From Corynebacterium yonathiae (lineage in GTDB: Bacteria > Actinomycetota > Actinomycetes > Mycobacteriales > Mycobacteriaceae), in contig NZ_JAKOPM010000002.1 of the NCBI RefSeq assembly GCF_022288805.1, positions 62,001 to 126,000 of the forward strand: a DNA stretch of 64,000 bases, read 5' to 3'. Position numbers and translations under genes: made by a program. Each line of letters starts with the position of its first letter. Within the stretch, counting starts at the first letter, position 1. Shown one piece after another: positions 1 through 9,531 of the stretch. Under the pieces are notes generated by a model. The model did no database searches. It was not told the origin of the DNA and saw only the letters and a program-made list of their open reading frames with translations.

Positions 1-201
1 GGATATCTGATCCATGACTTGGCCCAAGGCCCAGCCTTCTACGATGCCGGAGCCCGGCAGGTCATAGCGGTAGACCGTTTCGGGTCCTTCAAAGATGGTG
101 GCCGCATCCAGAATCGTGATGGTTATCGGTACAGCTTTGGCTTCCCCATCGGTAGTACTTGGGGAGTCAGTATGCGTATGCGCGCTGAGGTTGGTGGTCA
201 T
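1..201 (-). CDS. Partial gene downstream of eccC (ESX-4 associated protein, N-terminal part)
   Basis: The ATG follows the eccC stop codon directly (TAA then ATG), so translation is probably coupled. The frame stays open for 67 codons to the window edge, so only the N terminus is present; it begins MTTNLSAHTHTDSP and continues VPITITILDAATIFEG. No signal peptide or membrane segment is visible. In mycobacterial ESX-4 the gene after eccC4 is a conserved protein of unknown role (Rv3446c position), followed by two small WXG100 substrates; the equivalent place here suggests the same. The assignment rests on position, not on a motif. Confidence 0.6.
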   Translation of the reverse strand, partial: MTTNLSAHTHTDSPSTTDGEAKAVPITITILDAATIFEGPETVYRYDLPGSGIVEGWALGQVMDQIS

Positions 202-3200
202 TTACTTCTCTCCTTCTGGATACACCGCTTGAGCGATGCCGAGGTTTTCACCGCGGATACTCCACTGACCGCGGCCGGGTGGTTGGTGGCTGGGTTTGAG
301 GCCGAAGATGGTGCCTTCGTCCCGGTCGGCGTCGAAAAGCAGCAGCGCTGGTTGTAGATCGCGCACCGCAGAGAAGAACTGGCCAAATAGTGCGCGGCCA
401 ATGCCACCGGATTTGCGCGCGATGACCAGGTGCAGGCCAATATCGCGGGCATGCGGAAGCAGCTCCAGCAACGGAGAGAGGGCAATATCGCTCAATAGGT
501 CGGCATCATCGATTACTAAGTAGATATCAGGGCCCTCCCACCAATCTCGTGCGGCGAGCTGCGCCGGGGTAATGTCTGTGCCCGGCAAGCGGGATTCCAG
601 GGTGCGGACTGTATCGAGAATGGTTTCTTGTGCGCTCGACTGCGTCGCGGCGTAGGCAGCCACCATGGTTTGGTCCAAGGTTCCTAAGTGGGCTCGGCGC
701 TGGTCGATAACCACTAAGCGGGCGTCTTCCCGCGCAAAGGCACTGATCCCGCACATTATCTGCGCCAGGAAGGTGGACTTGCCACACCCCTGCGCACCAA
801 TTGCCATTAGGTGCGGCTCGCTGGACGGGTTCCACGTCAGCGTATCGAGGTCGCGCCCGCCAATACCCCAGGCGATCTCGCCAATGGGCACGTCACCTTG
901 CGCCGCGAGCGCAGTCGGAGTGAGCACAGCAGGCAACATCTTGAGCTGCGGTACCGGTTTAGCAGCAGCGTGAACGCGGCAAATGTGGGCGATGTCCTGG
1001 TTCGCAGTTCGAGCTAAAAGCATATTCTCGCCCACCAAAGTGAGCCCACGGCCTGGCGCGCTAGGGAGCTTCTGCTGCAATTTGCGGTCAATGAGCGAAT
1101 CCAGGGCCTCGCCCAGACGCAGCTCGAGGCGGTTAGCAATGAGATCGCGGATGGCAGGGCGCATCGTGGTCCATCGCGAGGTCGCAATGACAACATGCAC
1201 ATGAGCGGAGGCACCATCGGCGACGATTTCGGTGACTTTCTCCGCGATGTCTTCAAACTCCGCGTTGGAGGTGCCAATGTGGTGCCAGCCGTCAATGACA
1301 AGGAAGGTTGCGCACCGCTCCGGGCGGCGGATAAACCCGGCTACTTCGTCCACTATGCGCCGCACCTTTTCGCTGTCCTCGCGCCCGGCAACTCCGGCAA
1401 CGTGAGGCAAGCGCTCCAAGGCTGCTAGCTGACCGCCTCCAAGATCGATGACATAAAAGCGTGCCTCCTGGGGGCCATGTCGCAGCGCCAGTGCAGAGAC
1501 AATAGTGCGCAATGCGCTCGATTTACCAGACTGCGGACCGCCGCACAACGCCATGTGCCCGCCGTGCTGGGTAAAATCAATAATCAGCTCATCCTGGCGT
1601 TGGTAATACGGCCTATCGATAATGCCGATGGGGGCAAGCAATTGCTCTTGGTCCGCTGCGGGCGTGGTCGCATCCGCTCCTTGTGCCTCCGAAAGTCCCG
1701 GTAACGCGGATAGCTCAATGTGCGGCGGTAGCGGCGGCAGCCAAATGCGGTGCGCCGATTGATCGCGCAGCTGGGCCTCGTCTGCCGCGGCACGCACGAC
1801 CTCAGTAAGCACCGTGGTGGAATCATCAAGAACCATCGCGGAGTTGTTACTTTCCTCCTCTTGTGACCAGCCGTGAAAGAGCTGCACGCGACCACGGAGC
1901 GCGGCAGGACGATCCGGGTGAGCCTCAGCAAGTGCACGGCGCGGCACAGGTCCAGATACATAAGAGGCCTGAAAGCGAGTCAGCGCCTCGGCATCGGATT
2001 TGAGGTAGCCTGCGCCGGGCTGGCCGGGCAGATGGTAAGCATCGGTTACTCCCAAAACTTGACGGGACTCCGCCGAGGAGAAAGTTTTCAGACCGATTCG
2101 GTAGGACAAGTGGGAATCCAGCCCCCGCAATCGGCCTTCTTCGAGCCTTTGGGAGGCCAAAAGCAGGTGCACGTGAAGGCTGCGCCCCAGTCGGCCGACG
2201 GCTACGAAGAGCTCTGCAAAATCGGGGTGCTGGCCCAAAAGCTCCGAAAACTCATCGACAACAATGACCAAGGCCGGCAGCGGCCCGTGCTCGCGCACGG
2301 CAGCGCCGGAGGCGTTGTACTCGCTGACGTTGGCAAAGTTGCCGGCGGTGCGCAATAGCTCCTGGCGCCGGTTCATCTCGCCGGAGATGGCATCATACAT
2401 GCGCTCTACCAGCGTCGATTCCTCTTCCAGGTTGGTGATCACCGCGGAGGTATGCGGCAGGTGGTCACATCCTAGAAACGTCGCACCGCCTTTGAAATCC
2501 ACCAGCACTAGGTTGAGTTCGTCTGGGCTGTGGGTAGCCGCAAGCGCAGTGACGAGAGTGCGCAGCAACTCCGACTTGCCGCTGCCGGTCGCGCCGATGC
2601 ACAGGCCATGCGGGCCCATACCGCCGTGGGCAGATTCCTTGAGATCCACCGTGACGGGCTGGCCTACAGTATCGATGCCGATTGGCACCATGAGACGCGC
2701 CGAGCCCTCTCGGCCATGCCACATGCCGCTGGCCGCTAGCTCTTCCACATCACGATAGCCCAAAAGCCCCATAAGGTCGCTTCCTCGCCGGCCGGAAGTG
2801 CTATCGGGGCGGCGGAAAGCGGCCATACTGCGGGCGAGCAACGTCGCGGCAGCCGTGCTCATTCCATCAGGTTTCCCTAGGTCTTCCACACCAGCCGCGG
2901 TCACCACCTGCAGCTGCTGTCCTGCCACTAGGCTTAGCCCCTCGTGCTCAGCGCGCACCCCTAACGCTGAGGATGGCGCTCCACCCACTTCAATGATGGT
3001 GGTATAGGAATCATCGTGAAAGAAGTCTTCAGTGCCCGTGGTCAGTACACCATCAACTATGAGGATGCGAAAACGAGCTTTCTCCGGCGTGCGGGCATGG
3101 GGCAACCACTTCAGCCATTCCCACTGACCACCGATAGCTTCGATACCGCAAGCTTCCGGACCATGCGCCAGTGCCATCTGGAGCACCATCGCTCGAACCA

Positions 3201-3921
3201 TATCGCGGGCTGGATCTGTAGGTTCTTTGCCCCGCGTCGACGCCGTGCCGGATACGGACAGGAAGCGAAAGGCTTGTAATTGAATGACCACCGGCATATC
3301 GGGCACGGTTCCCACCGCCTTGATCGTCTGGCGCATGCTCACCGCACACACTGGGTCTAGGTCCTCGGTGGCACCGGAATCCGGCACATTAATGGGTGTG
3401 CACAAAGTGGTGGGGCCAGTTCCCACTCGTACCTCCAGGGCATCCGAGTCATCAGGGCCGCGCTCCCACATGCGACGCGAACCCACCAGCGCGCTCAATT
3501 CCACTGGTGCGGGGTGCCGATAGTTCTCATGTGCGCGCTGCGCAGACGCATTTCGCAGGGCCTTTTCCCGCAAGGCTTTGATGTGGCGCAGGTAGGTGCG
3601 CCGGGTTTCGTCCGGATCCTGCCCGCTGTTATTGGACCCGAACATCATGGCCATACTTGCCAGCATCATCAGTGGAAACATCAAGGCCATGGGGCTAATT
3701 TGCCGTGAATCATCTGCTCCCAACACCATAAGAGCGACCATGCCAAGCATCGCCGCAATCATCACCACTGGAAGCAGTAACCGCACCAGCGGCACCGGTT
3801 GCGGGCGCACCGCTTCCGGGACTTCCTCAGCCTCAATGCTGCCGGTGGGCAGCGGCGGTGCTGCATCCCGCAATGGCATAGTCAACGGCTCAATTACGCG
3901 GGTATCCCCGATCCCAAGCAT
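202..3921 (-). CDS. eccC: Type VII secretion ATPase EccC (FtsK/SpoIIIE family)
   Basis: Membrane-anchored motor ATPase of the ESX secretion machine, recognising WXG100 substrates and driving export across the inner membrane. The 1239-residue protein has two N-terminal membrane segments (about residues 45-68 and 75-93). Three FtsK-like ATPase domains follow, with Walker A motifs GATGSGKS near 443, GGPQSGKS near 792 and GAQGCGKS near 1041. It is a single-chain EccC, as in ESX-4, not split into Ca and Cb. The start ATG lies 11 nt after GGGGGAGG. It is divergent from eccD across 155 bp and is followed directly by a truncated gene at the window edge. Confidence 0.95.
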   Translation of the reverse strand: MLGIGDTRVIEPLTMPLRDAAPPLPTGSIEAEEVPEAVRPQPVPLVRLLLPVVMIAAMLGMVALMVLGADDSRQISPMALMFPLMMLASMAMMFGSNNSGQDPDETRRTYLRHIKALREKALRNASAQRAHENYRHPAPVELSALVGSRRMWERGPDDSDALEVRVGTGPTTLCTPINVPDSGATEDLDPVCAVSMRQTIKAVGTVPDMPVVIQLQAFRFLSVSGTASTRGKEPTDPARDMVRAMVLQMALAHGPEACGIEAIGGQWEWLKWLPHARTPEKARFRILIVDGVLTTGTEDFFHDDSYTTIIEVGGAPSSALGVRAEHEGLSLVAGQQLQVVTAAGVEDLGKPDGMSTAAATLLARSMAAFRRPDSTSGRRGSDLMGLLGYRDVEELAASGMWHGREGSARLMVPIGIDTVGQPVTVDLKESAHGGMGPHGLCIGATGSGKSELLRTLVTALAATHSPDELNLVLVDFKGGATFLGCDHLPHTSAVITNLEEESTLVERMYDAISGEMNRRQELLRTAGNFANVSEYNASGAAVREHGPLPALVIVVDEFSELLGQHPDFAELFVAVGRLGRSLHVHLLLASQRLEEGRLRGLDSHLSYRIGLKTFSSAESRQVLGVTDAYHLPGQPGAGYLKSDAEALTRFQASYVSGPVPRRALAEAHPDRPAALRGRVQLFHGWSQEEESNNSAMVLDDSTTVLTEVVRAAADEAQLRDQSAHRIWLPPLPPHIELSALPGLSEAQGADATTPAADQEQLLAPIGIIDRPYYQRQDELIIDFTQHGGHMALCGGPQSGKSSALRTIVSALALRHGPQEARFYVIDLGGGQLAALERLPHVAGVAGREDSEKVRRIVDEVAGFIRRPERCATFLVIDGWHHIGTSNAEFEDIAEKVTEIVADGASAHVHVVIATSRWTTMRPAIRDLIANRLELRLGEALDSLIDRKLQQKLPSAPGRGLTLVGENMLLARTANQDIAHICRVHAAAKPVPQLKMLPAVLTPTALAAQGDVPIGEIAWGIGGRDLDTLTWNPSSEPHLMAIGAQGCGKSTFLAQIMCGISAFAREDARLVVIDQRRAHLGTLDQTMVAAYAATQSSAQETILDTVRTLESRLPGTDITPAQLAARDWWEGPDIYLVIDDADLLSDIALSPLLELLPHARDIGLHLVIARKSGGIGRALFGQFFSAVRDLQPALLLFDADRDEGTIFGLKPSHQPPGRGQWSIRGENLGIAQAVYPEGEK

Positions 3922-4012
3922 GCCTAGGTAACCTCCCCCGAGCCACGCGCCAAGCGCTCCTGGCCCCCTGCCAAGATTCCCCGCGCTGCGGTGGACACGT
4001 CGCCACTAGTAA

Positions 4013-4027
4013 GCCACAATATGTGGC
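4013..4027. promoter_or_regulatory. Perfect 15-nt palindrome in the eccC/eccD divergent region
   Basis: GCCACA-ATA-TGTGGC is a perfect 6+3+6 inverted repeat in the 155-bp region between the divergent eccC and eccD genes, 50 nt upstream of the eccD start. Its size and place suit a dimeric repressor or activator site. No regulator can be named from the sequence. Confidence 0.4.
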
Positions 4028-4061
4028 ATTGGGCAAGGGGGGACGCCCACAATCCATACAT

Positions 4062-4076
4062 TTTTCGGGGGAAATC
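4062..4076 (+). promoter_or_regulatory. TTTTC-GGGG-GAAA element covering the eccD ribosome binding site
   Basis: TTTTCGGGGGAAATC abuts the eccD ATG. The same element, with one more A, abuts the eccB ATG (7929-7944 on the minus strand). It is an inverted repeat with the G-rich Shine-Dalgarno in the centre, so it could act as a small translational switch or simply be a conserved strong ribosome binding site. Confidence 0.4.
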
Positions 4077-5504
4077 ATGACCACTGATACGGCGCATCAT
4101 CTGCGCCTTACCGTTCGCATTCATGCCGGCGCCTTCCACAAGGAAGCAGACGTGGCTCTGCCGCTAAGCTCCAGCGTGGGCGAGCTTTTAGCCGAGATCA
4201 CTGACTTAGTCGATGCGCCCACCATCTCTGAGCCGTGGCGCGCTAGTACAGCCTCTGGCCGCGCCATTGATCTCACCGCTCCACTGGCTGCCACTGCGCT
4301 CACGGAAGGATCCATCCTGGTGATTAGTCCGCGCGAGCGCCGCCCCGCGCCGGTGATCCGGGATGCAGCGGAATCGCTCGCCGCTACGGCCGAGGAGGAT
4401 ACTACCGCTGCTCTTCCCACTGTCTGGGCGTGGGCGGGATTGCTTGCCGCCTTCGCTTTGATCTGGGTTAGCACCCTCCCTTTGGCGGCGTGGGCAGCGT
4501 TGACCGCAGGGACATGGTTACTCGCTCTGTGGACCCGCGCCGTCTCGCTGGTACACCTGAGCCTAGTAGCCGGCATGGCGTGCGGCTGGGCGGCGATTTC
4601 GCCCTCGCTTAGCGATGCCCCCTTTGCCGCCTTCACCGCCTGTTCTGCCCTCCTCATAGTGCTGCTTGCCTGCCACGTCATTGGGCTGAGCACGGTTCGC
4701 ACTACCGCCGCTGCGCTTTGTGTCTCTGCGCTCCTAATGGTCGCGGCACTGGGCTACCTGCTGCCCGGACCAGAGACAGGTCTACGCGCTAGCCACGGTA
4801 CGGCGGCCGCCGCTTGTGTGATTATCGCTGGCATCGTGTTGTTAGCCGCAGCTCCTGCTCTGGCTATTGCCACCGCAGGGCTCAAGGTCCCACAGCTGCC
4901 AACAGCCGGCCAAGACCTCGCGGTTTCAGACACAATCCAACCGGATGTGGATATCCGCGCCCAACGCGCCAGCGGCGCCTATGAGGGAATGTGCTGCGGT
5001 ATATCGATTTGTCTCATCCCGGCCCTCATCGGGCTTTCGTTTACGGGTAGTGGTCCCGTCCTGGCACCAACTAGCGAGGCACCTAGTTCTTTTGCCGATT
5101 ATGTTGCGGTGCTTTTTGGTTCCGAACACACCGGGGTGGGTTTTGTCCAAGCACTCTGCCTTACCACTGCGGGCGCCGTCGTGATGCACGCCGCCCGGCA
5201 CGGCCGTGCGCTAGCCAGCTGGGCACTAATGCTACTGGCAATTACCGCATGCCTTACTACTTGCCTCTGCGCTAGCCACGCGGTGGCAGATTCCGGGCTT
5301 GCTGATGCCTGGGCACCAACCCTTATTGCTGGTCTGGTTCTTATCGTCATGATGAGCACCCCGCTATGGGCACCGCAGGTAGCTAGGCTAGAGCCCACCA
5401 CCATCGCATGGTTTGAGCGCGTCGAATCGCTTGCCATCGCAGCCAGCTTGCCATTGGCCGCGCACCTAGCCGGCGTCTTTGTACTCATCAGGGGGCTCGG
5501 TTAA
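4077..5504 (+). CDS. eccD: Type VII secretion integral membrane protein EccD
   Basis: Forms the multi-pass membrane pore scaffold of the ESX machine together with EccB and EccC. The N-terminal ~85 residues (LRLTVRIHAG...) look like the cytosolic ubiquitin-like domain. A linker and about ten to eleven hydrophobic segments follow from residue ~115 to the C terminus. The length of 475 residues is normal for the family. The ATG at 4077 was chosen over an upstream ATG at 4023 because it has GGGGGAAA directly upstream and starts at the conserved domain. Its stop overlaps the mycP start by one base (TAATG), so the two are co-transcribed. Confidence 0.93.
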   Translation: MTTDTAHHLRLTVRIHAGAFHKEADVALPLSSSVGELLAEITDLVDAPTISEPWRASTASGRAIDLTAPLAATALTEGSILVISPRERRPAPVIRDAAESLAATAEEDTTAALPTVWAWAGLLAAFALIWVSTLPLAAWAALTAGTWLLALWTRAVSLVHLSLVAGMACGWAAISPSLSDAPFAAFTACSALLIVLLACHVIGLSTVRTTAAALCVSALLMVAALGYLLPGPETGLRASHGTAAAACVIIAGIVLLAAAPALAIATAGLKVPQLPTAGQDLAVSDTIQPDVDIRAQRASGAYEGMCCGISICLIPALIGLSFTGSGPVLAPTSEAPSSFADYVAVLFGSEHTGVGFVQALCLTTAGAVVMHAARHGRALASWALMLLAITACLTTCLCASHAVADSGLADAWAPTLIAGLVLIVMMSTPLWAPQVARLEPTTIAWFERVESLAIAASLPLAAHLAGVFVLIRGLG

Positions 5505-6652
5505 TGCGCGTGCTACCCACTGCTTTAGTTGCTGCAGCTACTGCGGGACTGACAGCCGCTCCCCTCGCAGACGCGCGCGAACCGGACCGCGAATGTGCCA
5601 CCGCGCATTCTTCTCCCCTTTCACCCCATCCCAGCGAAGATCAGCGTCAGTACCGGGCTCGTCTTCATTCCTTTGCCACCGGGGAAGGTGTAAAAGTAGC
5701 CGTCATCGATACTGGTGTGGCGCATCATGAACAACTGCGCCGGCTCAGCGGCGGCGCCGACCTCATTGCGCCGGAGGCTCCGGAGCCGCACCGCGATTGT
5801 GACCTGCACGGCACCATCGTGGCCGGTGTCATCGCCGGGCACGATATCGGGATTTCCCCGCGGGCGGAGATTTACGCTGTACGCCAGACCAGCGCGCATT
5901 ACCGCCAGGAGGCAGAAGATAGTACTGTCGGCTCGCTAGAGACCTTAGCCCGGGCAATTGATGACGCCACCGATGCCGGCGCCCGCATCATCAATATCTC
6001 CGTTGTTTCCTGTGTCCCGCCGGACGTGGCCGCCCAGGTGGATACTTCCCGGTTGGATGGTGCTTTAGCACATGCAGAAGACTCTGGAGCCGTGGTGATT
6101 GCTGCATCCGGCAATGCTTCTTCCGGGAACTGCGAAATGGGTGACCGAGTCTTCCCCGCGGATTCGCCCACCGTGCTCTCGGTAAGCGCCCAGGAGGATT
6201 CGCACGAGCTTGCTGACTACTCTCTGACTTCGGCGGATGGCCCACAATTGGCCGCGCAAGGATTTGTACCACTCGCACTCAATCCCGCCGGCGGATGGGC
6301 CGACGGCAAAGAGGGCACGGACGGCACGTCACAATTTCACGGCACCTCCTTTGCCGCGCCGGTAGTCAGCGGCACCGCTGCCCTACTAGCGCAGCGCTTT
6401 CCCGATGATAGCCCGGCAGCCCTCCGTGCACGCTTGGAGGCCGCGGCAGAGCCAGGCCACGGCTTTATCGACCCGCTCACGGTGCTCACCCATGTGGAAT
6501 CAGCCGCGGAAGTCGATACCCGGGCGATGACCATCCGCCCGGCCGAAGAGGATGCCTCGCGCGCACCTATGCGCAGCGCCTGGGCGCTCGGCGGGTTGGC
6601 GCTAGCGCTAGCCGCGTGGGCCACGTGGCGCGGACTGCGGCTTAAGAGCTAG
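5504..6652 (+). CDS. mycP: Mycosin, subtilisin-like serine protease of type VII secretion
   Basis: Membrane-anchored subtilase needed for stability and function of ESX machines, with its protease domain outside the inner membrane. The 382-residue protein has an N-terminal signal sequence (cleavage near ADA-RE, residue 24). The catalytic triad is visible: Asp69 in VAVIDTGV, His102 in DLHGT and Ser282 in HGTSFAAP, with the oxyanion Asn204 in ASGN. A C-terminal membrane helix (about 358-376) ends in a basic tail. It overlaps eccD by one base. Its 3' end overlaps the convergent eccB gene by 11 bp. Confidence 0.95.
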   Translation: MRVLPTALVAAATAGLTAAPLADAREPDRECATAHSSPLSPHPSEDQRQYRARLHSFATGEGVKVAVIDTGVAHHEQLRRLSGGADLIAPEAPEPHRDCDLHGTIVAGVIAGHDIGISPRAEIYAVRQTSAHYRQEAEDSTVGSLETLARAIDDATDAGARIINISVVSCVPPDVAAQVDTSRLDGALAHAEDSGAVVIAASGNASSGNCEMGDRVFPADSPTVLSVSAQEDSHELADYSLTSADGPQLAAQGFVPLALNPAGGWADGKEGTDGTSQFHGTSFAAPVVSGTAALLAQRFPDDSPAALRARLEAAAEPGHGFIDPLTVLTHVESAAEVDTRAMTIRPAEEDASRAPMRSAWALGGLALALAAWATWRGLRLKS

Positions 6653-7928
6653 CTTGCAGGGCCTGCTCACGACTCAGTGCCGAGCCTTCCGGCAACAAGC
6701 GCAGGATTTTCCACGGCACCTGCGCTCCCACGCCGGTTCCAAGCGCGTCCAAGGTCTCCTTATCTTTGACCGCGTGTCGTTGCCCCGTTGGTGAGACCAC
6801 ATGATAGCCATGGCCGCTGTCTACTCCTACGCCGCCGGCGTTGAGCCCGCCAAAGCGATGCGCGACCGCTTCACCTGCTAAGGCGACGGTACCGGATTGG
6901 GCGGGTACCACTACCCCGGCGCCATCAGAATCAGCACACATCCAGCCATCCTCTGGGCTTAAGAAACGGAAGGATGCGGAAGGAAGATTGAGGTTTAAAG
7001 GGACGTCGGCAAGCGCGGCTACCTCTTGCGGCGTAGATGTCGTCTCCTTAGCTCCTAAGCCGGTAAGCATCTGCGCTTGTGTGGGCGTCAGCTCAGCGAC
7101 GCCACTGGGCATACGCGCCCACAGCCCCTGGCCGGTATCGACGATCTCTGGCGGCTCCGCCGGAAAGTGTAGCGGCGGCAGCTCCGCAAAGGAATTGAGT
7201 AGTTCGGCCGGCATGGGCCAGACGTGGGTGCTATCTTCCACGCCAATCGCGCGGCGCACTACGCGGCCCTCAGTGCTGGAAGGATCTGGCAACGCCACCC
7301 GGCCTTCCTCGGTAATAAGCCACTGGGAGCCCTCGGATTCCACAAGGGCAGCGCGCTCGCGGCCCAAGCCTTCCTGTTCGGGCTCGACGAGGACGATGAC
7401 CGCTTGCGAAGCGACCTGCTGGCCGCCAATGCTGATCGGGTTTTCTGCTACCGGAGTCTCATCCTTGCCGGCCAAACAGGCCACCCATCGCTGCTGAGGA
7501 ACCTCATCCGCTGCCGCGAGGTAGCCCGGCGCATCCGAGATGCCCACCGGTGACCCCAGGAGAGCTTCGTGCAGGTGCTCATCCCCAATCGTTTGTGCCT
7601 CGGCGGCCTGCCCAGTGATAATCCGCGCAGACGCCAGGTTGAAGACTGGGTGGTAGGTGTCATTGACATCCACAAAAAGCTGCCCCTGCTCCGAGCGTAC
7701 GATGGGTGCATCGCCCGGCTGTGGGCTCGGCTGCAGCCACGCCAACATTCCGGACCCCACAGCCAAGAAGGCCACGGCAACCCCTCCGAAGAGGAGTGCT
7801 TTGCGGCGCCTGGCCAAAGGATCGTGAATCATGCGTATATCGCCCAGTACTAGCCCATGTTCAACGCGGCGACGTAGAAATTTATGGCCTGATACCTGGG
7901 CCTTAGTAGTAGGCAGCGGACGCGCCAT
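6642..7928 (-). CDS. eccB: Type VII secretion protein EccB
   Basis: Membrane subunit of the ESX core complex with a large extracytoplasmic domain. The 428-residue protein has a short cytosolic N terminus (MARPLPTTKAQVSGHKFLRR), typical of EccB, one membrane helix at about residues 44-65, and a long outer domain with two cysteines that may form a disulfide. It is transcribed alone on the minus strand, convergent with mycP (11-bp overlap). The ATG is preceded by the TTTTCGGGGGAAAA element shared with eccD. Together with eccC, eccD and mycP it makes a complete ESX-4-type core. Confidence 0.94.
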   Translation of the reverse strand: MARPLPTTKAQVSGHKFLRRRVEHGLVLGDIRMIHDPLARRRKALLFGGVAVAFLAVGSGMLAWLQPSPQPGDAPIVRSEQGQLFVDVNDTYHPVFNLASARIITGQAAEAQTIGDEHLHEALLGSPVGISDAPGYLAAADEVPQQRWVACLAGKDETPVAENPISIGGQQVASQAVIVLVEPEQEGLGRERAALVESEGSQWLITEEGRVALPDPSSTEGRVVRRAIGVEDSTHVWPMPAELLNSFAELPPLHFPAEPPEIVDTGQGLWARMPSGVAELTPTQAQMLTGLGAKETTSTPQEVAALADVPLNLNLPSASFRFLSPEDGWMCADSDGAGVVVPAQSGTVALAGEAVAHRFGGLNAGGVGVDSGHGYHVVSPTGQRHAVKDKETLDALGTGVGAQVPWKILRLLPEGSALSREQALQASS

Positions 7929-7944
7929 GATTTTCCCCCGAAAA
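7929..7944 (-). promoter_or_regulatory. TTTTC-GGGG-GAAAA element covering the eccB ribosome binding site
   Basis: Reading on the minus strand, TTTTCGGGGGAAAATC lies directly before the eccB ATG. It is the same element found before eccD (4062-4076). The perfect TTTTC/GAAAA arms enclose GGGG. Confidence 0.4.
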
Positions 7945-8003
7945 GTCTGTGTACACCCCGCACACAGGCTATCCCAGGTGGGCTTAAACCGCCACCTGGA
8001 AAG

Positions 8004-8897
8004 CTAGTCGGCGTTGCGCCTTTCGCGAGTAACCTCGGCGCGGACGGCCAGCTGATCTGCCGCCGGGTAATCCACGGCCACCAGAGAAAGCCCTTTCGCT
8101 GGGGCCACGGGGATGCTGGAGGAACGTTTAGTCTCGTGGAGCAACGCCGCGGCGAAGTCGGCATCGCGGCGCCCCTCCCCCACACGCAGGCAGCAGCCCA
8201 CCAGGGACCTAACCATCGACCAGCAAAAAGCATCGGCGCTCACGCGTGCCTCGAAGAGCTCCGGTTCTTCAGGAGTTGAAACATCCCGCCAAGAGAACTC
8301 CTGCAGTTCACGAATGGTCGTGGCATTCGGCTTAGCCTTGCAGAAGGCTGCAAAGTCATGCAGGCCTACCAACGCGGTAGCTGCTTCCTGCATGGCATCG
8401 ATATCCACCGGCTTAATCCACTCGGCGGTATCCCGCGCGCGCGTAGGCAGCGCGCCCCGCGGACTGGTAGTAACGCGATACACATAATGTCTGCGCAACG
8501 CCGAGAAACGCGCATCAAAGCCCGCGGGCGCAAACTCGCAGCCATGCACCCGCACGTCTGAAGGCAAAAGCTTTGCTAACCGACGCACCAGCTTCCCCGG
8601 CTCCCCCGCCACCGAACGCTGCTCGAGCATTTCCGTAGGAACGTCGACGTGGGCGACCTGACCACGCGCGTGAACGCCGGCATCCGTGCGGCCGGCGACC
8701 GTCAGCGGAACCTCTGCGCGGGCAATCATCGCGAGTTTTTCTTCCAGCACGCCTTGCACGGTGCGCAGACTTCCCTTCTGCTTAGCCCAACCGTGGAAAT
8801 CCGTGCCGTCATAAGCCAAGTCCAAGCGCAGGCGAACGAAACCGTCCGCCGGACCTTCCGGCGAAGTGGATGCTGCATCAGTCATAGTGGACTTCAT
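8004..8897 (-). CDS. truA: tRNA pseudouridine synthase A
   Basis: Converts uridines 38-40 of the tRNA anticodon stem to pseudouridine. The family core is clear: [12 protein letters not shown] near residue 30 and the catalytic aspartate Asp72 in [10 protein letters not shown]. The first ATG in frame (8969) directly abuts the poly-T of the rplQ terminator and would be an unlikely start. ATG 8897 (297 residues) is used here, and ATG 8885 (MTDAAS) is equally possible; neither has a strong ribosome binding site. Position after rplQ matches mycobacteria, but a terminator separates it from the ribosomal operon. Confidence 0.9.
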   Translation of the reverse strand: MKSTMTDAASTSPEGPADGFVRLRLDLAYDGTDFHGWAKQKGSLRTVQGVLEEKLAMIARAEVPLTVAGRTDAGVHARGQVAHVDVPTEMLEQRSVAGEPGKLVRRLAKLLPSDVRVHGCEFAPAGFDARFSALRRHYVYRVTTSPRGALPTRARDTAEWIKPVDIDAMQEAATALVGLHDFAAFCKAKPNATTIRELQEFSWRDVSTPEEPELFEARVSADAFCWSMVRSLVGCCLRVGEGRRDADFAAALLHETKRSSSIPVAPAKGLSLVAVDYPAADQLAVRAEVTRERRNAD

Positions 8898-8969
8898 GCT
8901 ACCGGAGTAAACACGGAGCGCCGCTGCTAGGGCCACCACCCTCAGAGCAGCCCAACGGGCTGGAGACAT

Positions 8970-9009
8970 AAAAAGCCGCCGACCTCCCAGAAGTGGGAAA
9001 GGCGGCGGC
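8970..9009 (-). terminator. Rho-independent terminator after rplQ
   Basis: Arms GCCGCCG (8975-8981) and CGGCGGC (9003-9009) enclose an inner CCCA/TGGG pairing, followed on the minus strand by five T. It ends the alpha operon infA/rpsM to rplQ and separates it from truA. Confidence 0.85.
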
Positions 9010-9033
9010 GAAGCGCTAAGGCCGAAGGAGGAT

Positions 9034-9531
9034 TTACTTCTCCTCGGACTCCTCAGCTGCGGTCTCCTCGGCAGGTGCCTCGGTCTCTGCAGCCTCGTCT
9101 TCCTTAGCTTCCTCAGCCTCAGCGGCCTTGGAAGCGGCAGCGCGGGTAGCGCGGTTAGCCTCAGAGGTCACGGGCTCCTCGAGAACGAGGGAGATCTGGG
9201 ACATCGGGGCATTGTCACCAGTGCGGTTATCCAGCTTGATGGTGCGGGTGTAGCCACCCTCACGGTTCTCAAACTTCGGTGCTACCTCGTCGAACAGGTA
9301 AGAAACAACATCCTTGCGGGGGATGAGCTTCAGAACTGCGCGGCGGTCAGCAACGGTGCCGGACTTAGCCTTGGTGATGATCTTCTCGATGTACGGGCGA
9401 AGGACCTTCGCCTTGGCATCGGTGGTCTTGATAGCGCCGTGCTCGATCAGGCTGGCTGCCAAGTTGCTCAGCATGTGAGCCTGCTGCTTGGCGGAGCCGC
9501 CGAGACGGGCACCCTTCTTAGGGGTTGGCAT
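9034..9531 (-). CDS. rplQ: 50S ribosomal protein L17
   Basis: Large-subunit protein near the exit tunnel. The 165-residue product has the standard L17 core ([20 protein letters not shown]...). After about residue 120 comes a long Glu/Ala-rich acidic tail, as in other corynebacterial and mycobacterial L17, which makes it longer than the ~120-residue E. coli protein. It lies 76 bp downstream of rpoA and is the last gene before a strong terminator. Confidence 0.97.
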   Translation of the reverse strand: MPTPKKGARLGGSAKQQAHMLSNLAASLIEHGAIKTTDAKAKVLRPYIEKIITKAKSGTVADRRAVLKLIPRKDVVSYLFDEVAPKFENREGGYTRTIKLDNRTGDNAPMSQISLVLEEPVTSEANRATRAAASKAAEAEEAKEDEAAETEAPAEETAAEESEEK

